Source: JAIUZI01 sp041594355
Lineage (GTDB): Bacteria > Pseudomonadota > Alphaproteobacteria > Rhodobacterales > Rhodobacteraceae
DNA length: 11,216 bases
Direction of reading: 5' to 3'
NCBI GenBank assembly: GCA_041594355.1
Contig: JBFHMM010000126.1
Span: forward strand, 1-11,216
The position numbers and the translations under genes are program-made. The notes beneath the pieces were generated by a model. The model had not been told where the DNA came from, searched no databases, and saw nothing but the letters and a program-made list of their open reading frames with translations. Numbering within the stretch: position 1 is the first letter of the stretch; every line of letters starts with the position of its first letter. Below, piece by piece: positions 6,461 to 11,216 of the stretch.

Positions 6461-6994
6461 TGGAACTGTCCCGGTTTTGTGCCGCCTCGAGTGCTCGTTC
6501 AAGCCGCTTCCGTTCGAATGCGACCCGGCTTTTCCAACCTTAGGCTGAGTGCCGACGTCGCGGATTGAAGAAGCCATGTGTGGATGCACCGCATGATGCA
6601 AGCAGTTTTCCAGAGCGTTTCGGAACATGTGATCAGGTGCAGTCGTGTGTCCGGCCTTTGATTGCGGCTTTTCACGCGCCGCTGGCCTGTATGGTGTCCG
6701 TGGATTGGGTCAAAATCGTTGATGCGAGCACGAGGCTCTTGGCTTCTAGCTGGTTTCCCCAATCCCGTCATTTGACCGTTGTTCCTTACTCTCCTTCGAC
6801 CTTCTCACGTCCCCGGCTTTTCCGGCTTCTGGCTGGGCGTCTACGTCACCTTCACCGTATTTCGATAAACTTGGTTTTTGGTTGATTAGCGCAACAGAGC
6901 CGGTCGAAGGTGCGGATTTTCGTCTGCCTGTTTTGTCATCTACACCTCCATAAAAGGGGTGTTGCGACGACCGGTTGAATCCGTCTTGGCCTGC
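6461..6994. other. Unrecognised low-GC segment between two gene remnants
   Basis: I recognise no gene in this stretch. Base composition is lower than in the flanking genes: 56 of 120 bases at 6841-6960 are G or C by hand count. Short frames on both strands (for example 6565-6885 plus) lack any family signature. At 6942-6962 ACACC/GGTGT ends form a small stem around an A-rich loop, next to a GGAGGTGTAG-ATG on the minus strand that resembles the leader of an insertion-sequence orfA. I cannot prove this. The segment probably consists of decayed mobile DNA. Confidence 0.35.
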
Positions 6995-7352
6995 ACGATC
7001 CGTATGATGGATGCAGCCTCCGGGCGGCTGTCGCACGCGACCGCCATCTTCAACGCCCTGAACGCCGGGTCGCGTTTCATGCGATTGGCAACGGCCCGGC
7101 CGGTCACCCGCAGGGAATACGGATCAAGGGTCACCGCAAGAAAGCGCCATTCTTCTCGGGCCCGCACATAGCTGATGTCACCGGCCCATTTCTGATTGGG
7201 CGCATCTGCACGGACATCCCGGTTCAGCAGGTTCGGTGCGATATTGAAAGTATGGGTGCTGTCGGTCGTCACCTTGTATTTCTTTGATCTCTCGACCCGT
7301 ATGCCGGTGTCTCGCATCAGCCGACCAACGCGGCGGTGGCCGATGTTGAGAC
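6995..7352 (-). mobile_element. IS3-family transposase (OrfB) fragment, truncated at both ends and frameshifted
   Basis: Minus-strand translation from about 7352 gives N-I-G-H-R-R-V-G-R-L-M, then V-T-T-D-S, N-I-A-P-N-L-L, A-P-N-Q-K-W-A-G-D-I-S-Y and R-A-L-K-M-A. This is the order seen in IS3-family OrfB integrases, with the first catalytic Asp in W-A-G-D. The next block, R-Q-P-P-G-G-C-I-H-H-T-D-R with the second catalytic Asp, is in a different frame. One base seems to be lost near 7031-7038. Similarity ends just after H-H-T-D-R, so the final catalytic Glu region is gone, as are the OrfB N-terminus, orfA and both terminal repeats. It cannot transpose. The open frame continues leftwards in sequence beyond 7352 and into the znuB region only by chance. 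Confidence 0.78.
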
Positions 7353-7643
7353 TGAACCGGCCCCATTTCGGCCGGACAGCTTGGCTTGACCAAGGAACTG
7401 CGGTCGGAATCCGCGGCGCCGAAGGCGTGGCAGGGCGTTCGTGTCTCAAGTTTATGGCCGGGCGCTTTGTACTCAAACAGAAACCGAACCAGAGCCTCCG
7501 TTTCAAAACGGCCCGCGAAGTCCGAAAAACTCTGACGACGCACATTTCCGCACGTCGATCAGGGTGGATTTCAGGTCCTTGATCGCCATGTCTGCCCGTC
7601 CCTTGCAGGAAATCGCGGATCACGGGGGCCGGTTCGGACGGGT
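7353..7643. other. Spacer downstream of znuB with no recognised gene
   Basis: Between the IS3 fragment and the znuB stop I see nothing I can name. Open frames run through it on the minus strand, including a 121-residue frame starting at 7543, but they read on into the IS3 fragment out of frame and show no family motif. No clear terminator hairpin with a T-run follows znuB. It may include mobile-element debris or the broken end of a former znuB neighbour. Confidence 0.4.
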
Positions 7644-8435
7644 TCAGTTCCGGGTGGCGGCACCGATCAGGGTGGTCGCGAGGAACAGGCCCGCCGCTGC
7701 GCATACGATACTGGGCCCGGCGGGTGTGTCGAGCAGGAAGGCGCCCCAGAGCCCTGATATCGCCGCTGCGGCACCGATCAAGGCAGCGCCCAGCGCCATC
7801 GCCTCGGGGGTGCGGGCGAGCGGACGGGCGGCGGCGGGGGGGATCACCAGCAGCGCCGCGATCAGCAGGACGCCGACCACCTTGATCGCCACCGCCACCA
7901 CCACCGCCAGCGCCAGAGTCATGCCAATTTCCTCGCGCCGGGGATCGATGCCGCTGGCGCGGGCCAGATCGGGGTTCAGCGTGGCCATCAGGAGCGGCGA
8001 CCAGCGCCAGATCGTCAGCGCCAGCACCAGCGCCGCGCCGGCCCATGTCACCGCCAGATCGGCGCGGGAGACCGCCAGGATGTCTCCGAAGAGAAACGCC
8101 ATCAGGTCGAGCCGGGCGTCGGTGAACAGGCTTACCGCCACCAGCCCCAGCGCCAGCGCGCTATGCGCCATTACGCCCAGCACCGTGTCCATTGCATAGC
8201 CGCGCCCGGTCAGCGCCGAGACCGCCACCGCCATCGCCAGCGCCGCAGCCAGCACCGCCGGCAGCACCGGCAGCGACAGCGCCAGCGACAGCGCCACGCC
8301 GAGGATCGCGGCATGCGCCGTGGCCTCGCCGAAGTAGGCCATCCGGCGCCAGACCACGAAACAGCCGAGCGGCGCGGCGGCCAGCGCCACCGCCAGCCCA
8401 GCCAGCGCGGCGCGGATCAGGAAGTCGTCCAGCAT
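7644..8435 (-). CDS. znuB: ZnuB, zinc ABC transporter permease (ABC-3 family)
   Basis: A 263-residue integral membrane permease of the manganese/zinc/iron ABC-3 family, which moves zinc handed over by ZnuA using ATP hydrolysed by ZnuC. Hydrophobic helices span most of the protein. Recognisable blocks are A33-Y-F-G-E-A-T-A-H-A-A-I-L-G (with His41), G117-D-I-L-A-V-S, G188-V-L-L-I-A-A-L-L-V-I-P-P-A-A-A-R and the C-terminal D-T-P-A-G-P-S turn at 236-242. Length is typical. The ATG shares one base with the znuC stop (TGATG), so translation is coupled. It is the last gene of the zur-znuC-znuB operon, under the divergent Zur-controlled promoter. Its 3' end borders the decayed insertion-sequence region, but the C-terminus looks complete. 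Confidence 0.93.
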   Translation of the reverse strand: MLDDFLIRAALAGLAVALAAAPLGCFVVWRRMAYFGEATAHAAILGVALSLALSLPVLPAVLAAALAMAVAVSALTGRGYAMDTVLGVMAHSALALGLVAVSLFTDARLDLMAFLFGDILAVSRADLAVTWAGAALVLALTIWRWSPLLMATLNPDLARASGIDPRREEIGMTLALAVVVAVAIKVVGVLLIAALLVIPPAAARPLARTPEAMALGAALIGAAAAISGLWGAFLLDTPAGPSIVCAAAGLFLATTLIGAATRN

Positions 8436-9205
8436 CAGTGCCCGTGTCCTGAATGATCGTGTCCTGAATGATCGTGGCCCGCGTGATCATGGTCGTGGCT
8501 ATGGGAATGTTCGTGCCGGTAGAGCGCCAGCGCCCCCTTGGTGCCGGTGCCGAACAGGGCGCGGTATTCGGGTGCGTCGGCGACGATCTCGGGCGTGCCC
8601 TCGCAGCAGATATGGCCGTTGATGCACAGCACCCGGTCCGAGGCGGCCATCACCACGTGCAGATCGTGGCTGACCATCACCACAGCGCAGCCCATCGTGC
8701 GGCGGACCTCTTCGATCTGCTGGTAGAAGGCCGCCGATCCGGGCTGGTCCAGCCCCTGCGTTGCCTCGTCCAGCAGCAGGATCTGCGGGTTTTCCAGCAG
8801 CGCGCGGGCCAGTAGCACGCGCTGGAACTGACCGCCCGAAAGGTCGGTCATCTGGCGCCCGGCCAGTCCGGGCGCCCCGGCGCGGTGCAGGGCCTCGGCT
8901 GCGGCCTGTTTGCCGATCCGGCGCGGCAGGCCGAGGAACCGCTGCACCGTCATCGGCAGCGAGGCGTCGATCGCCAGTTTCTGCGGCACATAGCCGATCC
9001 GCAGCCCCGGCGCGTGGCTGACCTTGCCCGCCGTTGGTCTTACCGCGCCGATCAGGGCGCGCAGAAAGGTCGACTTGCCAGATCCGTTCGGCCCGACGAT
9101 GGTGACGATCTCGCCCGGCGCGATATCGACGCTGACGTTTTGCAGGATCACGTGGCGGCCCAGTTCGATGGTCAGCCCGGCGACCGAGATCAGCGGCGCC
9201 GTCAT
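8435..9205 (-). CDS. znuC: ZnuC, zinc ABC transporter ATPase with His-rich C-terminal tail
   Basis: A 256-residue cytosolic ATPase that powers zinc import with ZnuB and ZnuA. It has Walker A G38-P-N-G-S-G-K-S45, Q-loop Gln75, signature L122-S-G-G-Q126, Walker B I142-L-L-L-D146 with catalytic Glu147, and switch His180. The last ~26 residues (231-256) are almost entirely His, Asp, Ser and Gly, with about a dozen His, suggesting a cytosolic zinc-binding or sensing tail. I chose ATG 9205 because it gives a 4-bp ATGA overlap with the zur stop. A GTG at 9232 would add nine residues inside zur with no support. The stop shares one base with the znuB start. Regulation should follow zur, with which it is co-transcribed. 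Confidence 0.95.
   Translation of the reverse strand: MTAPLISVAGLTIELGRHVILQNVSVDIAPGEIVTIVGPNGSGKSTFLRALIGAVRPTAGKVSHAPGLRIGYVPQKLAIDASLPMTVQRFLGLPRRIGKQAAAEALHRAGAPGLAGRQMTDLSGGQFQRVLLARALLENPQILLLDEATQGLDQPGSAAFYQQIEEVRRTMGCAVVMVSHDLHVVMAASDRVLCINGHICCEGTPEIVADAPEYRALFGTGTKGALALYRHEHSHSHDHDHAGHDHSGHDHSGHGH
8444..8473 (-). repeat. 15-bp tandem repeat coding for the ZnuC His tail
   Basis: The unit GTGTCCTGAATGATC (plus strand) occurs twice head to tail, at 8444-8458 and 8459-8473, with no mismatch. It adds two copies of the five-residue unit His-Asp-His-Ser-Gly to the end of ZnuC. Because the unit is a multiple of three and identical at the DNA level, slippage could lengthen or shorten the tail without breaking the gene. 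That is inference. Confidence 0.75.
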
Positions 9206-9684
9206 TTGCCGGCCCCGGCGCAGGCGGGGCACAGCCCCTCGGCCTCGACCACCACCCGTTCGATGGTGAACCCGGCGGTCCGCGCGGCCTCGCCCAGTCG
9301 TCCGCGTTCCAGCTCGGTCTCGATTTCGGCCACCGCCTTGCAGGCGCGGCAGATCAGAAAGGCGGGGACGTGCTCCTGCCCGGGATGGACGCAGGCGGTA
9401 TAGGCGTTCATCCGTTCGATCCGGTGCGCCAGCCCGTTGCGGACCAGGAAATCCAGCGCCCGGTAGACCACCGGCGGCTGCGAGCCCAGCCCGTCGGCGG
9501 CCAGCAGGTCCAGGATGTCATAGGCCCCCAGCGCACGGTGCTCGGCCAGCAGGATCTCCAGCACCCGTCGCCGCACCGGGGTGAACTGCAGCTTTTGCGC
9601 GGTGCAGCAGTCCTGCGCCGCTTGCAGCGCGTCCTCGATGCAATGGCTGTGGTCGTGCGGGTCAAAGCCGATGGCGGATGGCAT
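9202..9684 (-). CDS. zur: Zur, zinc uptake regulator (Fur family)
   Basis: A 160-residue Fur-family repressor that shuts off zinc uptake genes when zinc is bound. The N-terminus is His-rich (D8-P-H-D-H-S-H-C15). The winged-helix DNA-binding domain runs from about 30 to 92, with recognition helix P-P-V-V-Y-R-A-L-D-F-L at 70-80. The dimerisation domain carries two CxxC pairs, C112-R-A-C115 and C152-P-A-C155, which form the structural zinc site. Regulatory-site ligands lie around H100 and E104-H105. ATG 9684 is chosen because AGAGG lies 6 bases upstream. A GTG at 9717 would add eleven residues and falls in the predicted promoter. Its stop overlaps the znuC start (ATGA), so zur heads zur-znuC-znuB and is probably autoregulated from the shared region with znuA. 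Assignment as Zur rather than Fur or Mur rests on sequence character and on the znu context. Confidence 0.93.
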   Translation of the reverse strand: MPSAIGFDPHDHSHCIEDALQAAQDCCTAQKLQFTPVRRRVLEILLAEHRALGAYDILDLLAADGLGSQPPVVYRALDFLVRNGLAHRIERMNAYTACVHPGQEHVPAFLICRACKAVAEIETELERGRLGEAARTAGFTIERVVVEAEGLCPACAGAGK

Positions 9685-9690
9685 GGGGCA

Positions 9691-9695
9691 CCTCT
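9691..9695 (-). promoter_or_regulatory. Ribosome binding site of zur
   Basis: Minus-strand AGAGG ends 6 bases before ATG 9684. It decides the zur start in favour of this ATG over the upstream GTG at 9717, which would place coding sequence over the predicted -10 region. Confidence 0.6.
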
Positions 9696-9714
9696 GGCAA
9701 AGCGGGCGGATTGG

Positions 9715-9749
9715 CACTTGATATGGATTGGCGGGGCATCTATCAAGTG
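9715..9749. promoter_or_regulatory. Symmetric divergent promoter region of zur-znuCB and znuA
   Basis: CACTTGATA at 9715-9723 and TATCAAGTG at 9741-9749 are exact reverse complements separated by 17 bases. Each strand therefore reads TTGATA, a 17-base spacer, then TATCAA, a good -35 and a fair -10. The minus-strand copy would start transcripts near 9711, about 27 bases before the zur ATG. The plus-strand copy would start near 9753, about 33 bases before the znuA ATG. If both work, the two RNA polymerases compete for the same DNA. An alternative znuA promoter is the extended -10 TGTTATAAC at 9758-9766. The repeat could instead be a regulator site. Confidence 0.5.
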
Positions 9750-9757
9750 GTCTGAAC

Positions 9758-9772
9758 TGTTATAACGTAACA
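9758..9772. promoter_or_regulatory. Zur-box-like palindrome
   Basis: TGTTATAACGTAACA has TGTTA and TAACA ends as perfect inverted repeats around a 5-base centre. It resembles the AT-rich GTTATA-type sites bound by Zur in alphaproteobacteria. It lies between the shared promoter region and the znuA start, 13 bases before ATG 9786. Bound Zur could block znuA transcription directly, and possibly zur-znuCB too. It is the only such site I found in the window. Confidence 0.65.
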
Positions 9773-9775
9773 CTC

Positions 9776-9780
9776 TTAGG
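9776..9780 (+). promoter_or_regulatory. Ribosome binding site of znuA
   Basis: TTAGG with a 5-base gap precedes ATG 9786. The upstream in-frame GTG at 9780 overlaps this site and so is unlikely to be the start. Confidence 0.5.
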
Positions 9781-9785
9781 TGAAC

Positions 9786-10724
9786 ATGATCCGAACTTCA
9801 ATTCTTCTCGCCGCATGGGCGGCAGTGGCAGCGCCGGCGCGGGCGGACGCGCCTCGGGTGGTGGCCGATATCGCACCGGTACATGCGCTGGCGACGCAGG
9901 TCATGCAGGGGGTCGGCACGCCCGAGCTGATCCTGCAGCCCGGTATCTCGCCACATGGCTACAGCCTGCGCCCTAGCCAGGCGCGGGCGCTGCAGTCCGC
10001 CGATCTGGTGGTCTGGATCGGTGAGGAGCTGACACCGTGGCTGGCCAAGCCGTTGGAGACATTGGCCGCCTCAGCCGAGCATCTGGCCTTGTTGGACATG
10101 GAACCGACACAGCGGCTGAGCTATCGCGACGCGGACCCTGAGGACGATCACGGCAACGATCACGGCGACGATCATGACGATCACGAGGATGATCACGGCC
10201 ATGCGCAGGACGGGGTCGATCCTCATGCCTGGCTGGACCCGGAAAACGCGCAGGTCTGGTTGCATATGATCGCGGCGGAACTGGCGGCGCTTGATCCCGA
10301 CAACGCGGCGCTTTACGCGGAAAACGCGGCGCGCGGCGCCGAGCGGATCGCGGCTTTGCAGGCCGATATCGACACCCGGCTCGACGGCATGCGCGGGCGG
10401 CCCTTTGTCGCCTTTCACGACGCGTACCAGTATTTCGAGCGCCGCTTTGGTTTGACGCTAGCGGGTACGGTGGCCCGTGGCGATGCCGCCGATCCGGGAC
10501 CGGCGCGGCTGGCCGCGTTGCGCGACCTGCTGGGGCAACGGGACATCGCCTGCGCCTTTACCGAGCCGCAGCTGAACACACGGTTGATGGAGACCGTGAT
10601 CGAAGGGCTGGGGGTGCCAGTGCTGGTGCTGGATCCAATAGGGGCCAGTCTCACGCCCGGTCCGGCGCTCTACGAAACCATCCTGACGAACATGGCCGAC
10701 GGCTTTGCCGCCTGCGGCGGCTGA
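9786..10724 (+). CDS. znuA: ZnuA, periplasmic zinc-binding protein of the ABC importer
   Basis: A 312-residue solute-binding protein of cluster A-I (ZnuA/TroA). It captures zinc in the periplasm and delivers it to ZnuB. Residues 1-20 are a signal peptide ending P-A-R-A before Asp21. Likely metal ligands are His57 (in S-P-H-G-Y-S), His147 (in D-P-H-A-W-L-D-P) and His211 (in F-H-D-A-Y), matching the three His ligands of E. coli ZnuA. Residues 119-139 form the ZnuA-specific acidic, His-rich loop, here with eight His among Asp, Glu, Gly and Asn. Cys256 and Cys310 may form the disulfide known in ZnuA. Start ATG 9786 follows TTAGG. It is transcribed alone, divergent from zur-znuCB, with a Zur-like box 13 bases ahead of the start. 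Its stop is 3 bp from the stop of the convergent membrane-protein gene, leaving no room for a separate terminator. Confidence 0.95.
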   Translation: MIRTSILLAAWAAVAAPARADAPRVVADIAPVHALATQVMQGVGTPELILQPGISPHGYSLRPSQARALQSADLVVWIGEELTPWLAKPLETLAASAEHLALLDMEPTQRLSYRDADPEDDHGNDHGDDHDDHEDDHGHAQDGVDPHAWLDPENAQVWLHMIAAELAALDPDNAALYAENAARGAERIAALQADIDTRLDGMRGRPFVAFHDAYQYFERRFGLTLAGTVARGDAADPGPARLAALRDLLGQRDIACAFTEPQLNTRLMETVIEGLGVPVLVLDPIGASLTPGPALYETILTNMADGFAACGG

Positions 10725-10727
10725 GGG

Positions 10728-11216
10728 TCACTCGGCGGGGCGGAAGCCCTCGATCAGCTGGCGCAGGCCAAGCGCCGCGCCGGCAAAGGTCGCCAGAAAG
10801 GTGACTGGCGCGCTGATCGCAAGCAGGCTGAAAGCAGTCATGCCCTGGCCTACGGTGCAGCCCATGGCGATCACCGCGCCGGCGCCCATGATCGCCGCGC
10901 CGACGATCTGGCGGCGCAGCTCGCGCGGGTCCTCGCAGGCCTCCCAGCGGAAATGCCCCTTGATCAGCGAACCGATGAAGGCGCCCAGCCAGATACCCGC
11001 GACCGAACCGACCGCAAAGGAAACCGGGCGCAGGCTGCCGGTCATGGTCCACAGGATGGTTTCGCCCACCGGTGCAGAGAAACTATGCGAGACCACCGGC
11101 AGCGCCTCAAAACCATTGGCGTTGACCCATTGCGTGCCAGCCCAGCCCGAGACGATGGCGACCCCCACGGCCAGCGACCACAGGATCGACTTGGGGTCGC
11201 GCCGCAGTGCCGGCGC
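10728..11216 (-). CDS. YeeE/YedE family membrane protein, 3' part (start beyond the window)
   Basis: The C-terminal 162 residues of a multi-pass inner-membrane protein of the YeeE/YedE (DUF395, sulfur transport) family. The frame is open to the right edge. An in-frame GTG at 11168 is internal and not the start. Hydrophobic helices alternate with short loops. The conserved M-G-C-T-V-G-Q-G-M motif contains the cysteine that in YeeE thiosulfate transporters belongs to the substrate relay. A second Cys sits in E-A-C-E-D-P. Family knowledge suggests uptake of thiosulfate or another sulfur compound, but many members are uncharacterised and no sulfur gene is visible here. It converges on znuA with 3 bp between stops and is not part of the zinc operon. 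The N-terminal half must be seen to judge the rest. Confidence 0.85.
   Translation of the reverse strand, partial: APALRRDPKSILWSLAVGVAIVSGWAGTQWVNANGFEALPVVSHSFSAPVGETILWTMTGSLRPVSFAVGSVAGIWLGAFIGSLIKGHFRWEACEDPRELRRQIVGAAIMGAGAVIAMGCTVGQGMTAFSLLAISAPVTFLATFAGAALGLRQLIEGFRPAE

Noticed and set aside
6565..6885. Plus-strand frame of 106 codons
   Set aside because: No recognisable family, no convincing ribosome site, and it lies in apparently decayed DNA; I do not call it a gene.
6891..6901. Possible IS6-family terminal repeat (GGCTCTGTTGC on the minus strand)
   Set aside because: Only 11 bases match, with no transposase and no partner repeat, so a mobile element end is not supported.
6940..8046. 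Minus-strand frame of 368 codons that could be read as one transposase
   Set aside because: Only about 7031-7352 within it matches an IS3 transposase. The 5' part overlaps znuB out of frame and the 3' end follows a frameshift, so it is not one gene.
9685..9717. GTG start adding eleven residues to Zur
   Set aside because: It would put coding sequence over the predicted promoter, and the ATG at 9684 has its own AGAGG.
9780..9785. GTG start for znuA two codons upstream
   Set aside because: The GTG overlaps the likely ribosome binding site of the ATG at 9786.
10651..11052. Second minus-strand frame under the YeeE/YedE gene
   Set aside because: It overlaps the real membrane-protein frame and the 3' end of znuA, and its translation has no membrane helices or known motif.
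1..11216. CRISPR arrays, tRNA or rRNA genes, prophage genes
   Set aside because: No regularly spaced repeats, tRNA cloverleaf sequence, rRNA sequence or phage structural gene was recognised on reading both strands.

Overview
The window looks like chromosomal DNA from a high-GC alphaproteobacterium, most likely of the Rhodobacteraceae (roseobacter-type). The reasons are the GC-rich codon usage, the tightly overlapping gene order, an Iron-Rhodo-like palindrome ahead of a TonB-dependent receptor, and a zur-znuCB / znuA divergon with alphaproteobacterial-type proteins. The organism assignment is inference.

Layout. (1) 1-321 holds no supportable gene, but carries several strong small inverted repeats. 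(2) 322-1539 (+) is an intact cytochrome P450 with no redox partner in the window. (3) 1544-6211 (-) is a TonB uptake operon, read right to left as TonB-dependent outer-membrane receptor, exbB, exbD, exbD, tonB. The last four genes are joined by 4-bp ATGA overlaps. A TGA-N9-TCA palindrome lies 96 bp upstream of the receptor start and suggests iron-responsive control. (4) 6342-7643 is a decayed, lower-GC stretch. It holds the last ~40 codons of a FecE/HmuV-like ABC ATPase with a frameshift, an unrecognised low-GC segment, and a frameshifted fragment of an IS3-family transposase. (5) 7644-10724 is a complete high-affinity zinc uptake locus: zur-znuC-znuB on the minus strand, divergent from znuA on the plus strand. 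The shared promoter region contains a Zur-box-like palindrome and a 9-bp inverted repeat that gives the same TTGATA-N17-TATCAA on both strands. (6) 10728 to the right edge is the 3' part of a YeeE/YedE-family membrane protein, convergent with znuA.

How it works together. The receptor would bind an iron compound (possibly haem or a ferric siderophore) at the outer membrane and be powered by its own ExbB-ExbD-ExbD-TonB motor. The motor encodes two ExbD paralogues: one keeps the membrane aspartate needed for proton coupling, and the other has asparagine there. The inner-membrane ABC importer that probably once accompanied the receptor survives only as a 3' stub, so import would depend on a transporter elsewhere. 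The Znu system imports zinc under Zur control, and its proteins carry histidine-rich segments, including an unusual tail on the ATPase. I saw no wholly new multi-gene system. The most distinctive features are the Asp/Asn ExbD pair, the symmetric znu promoter, and the rearranged junction between the iron and zinc loci.
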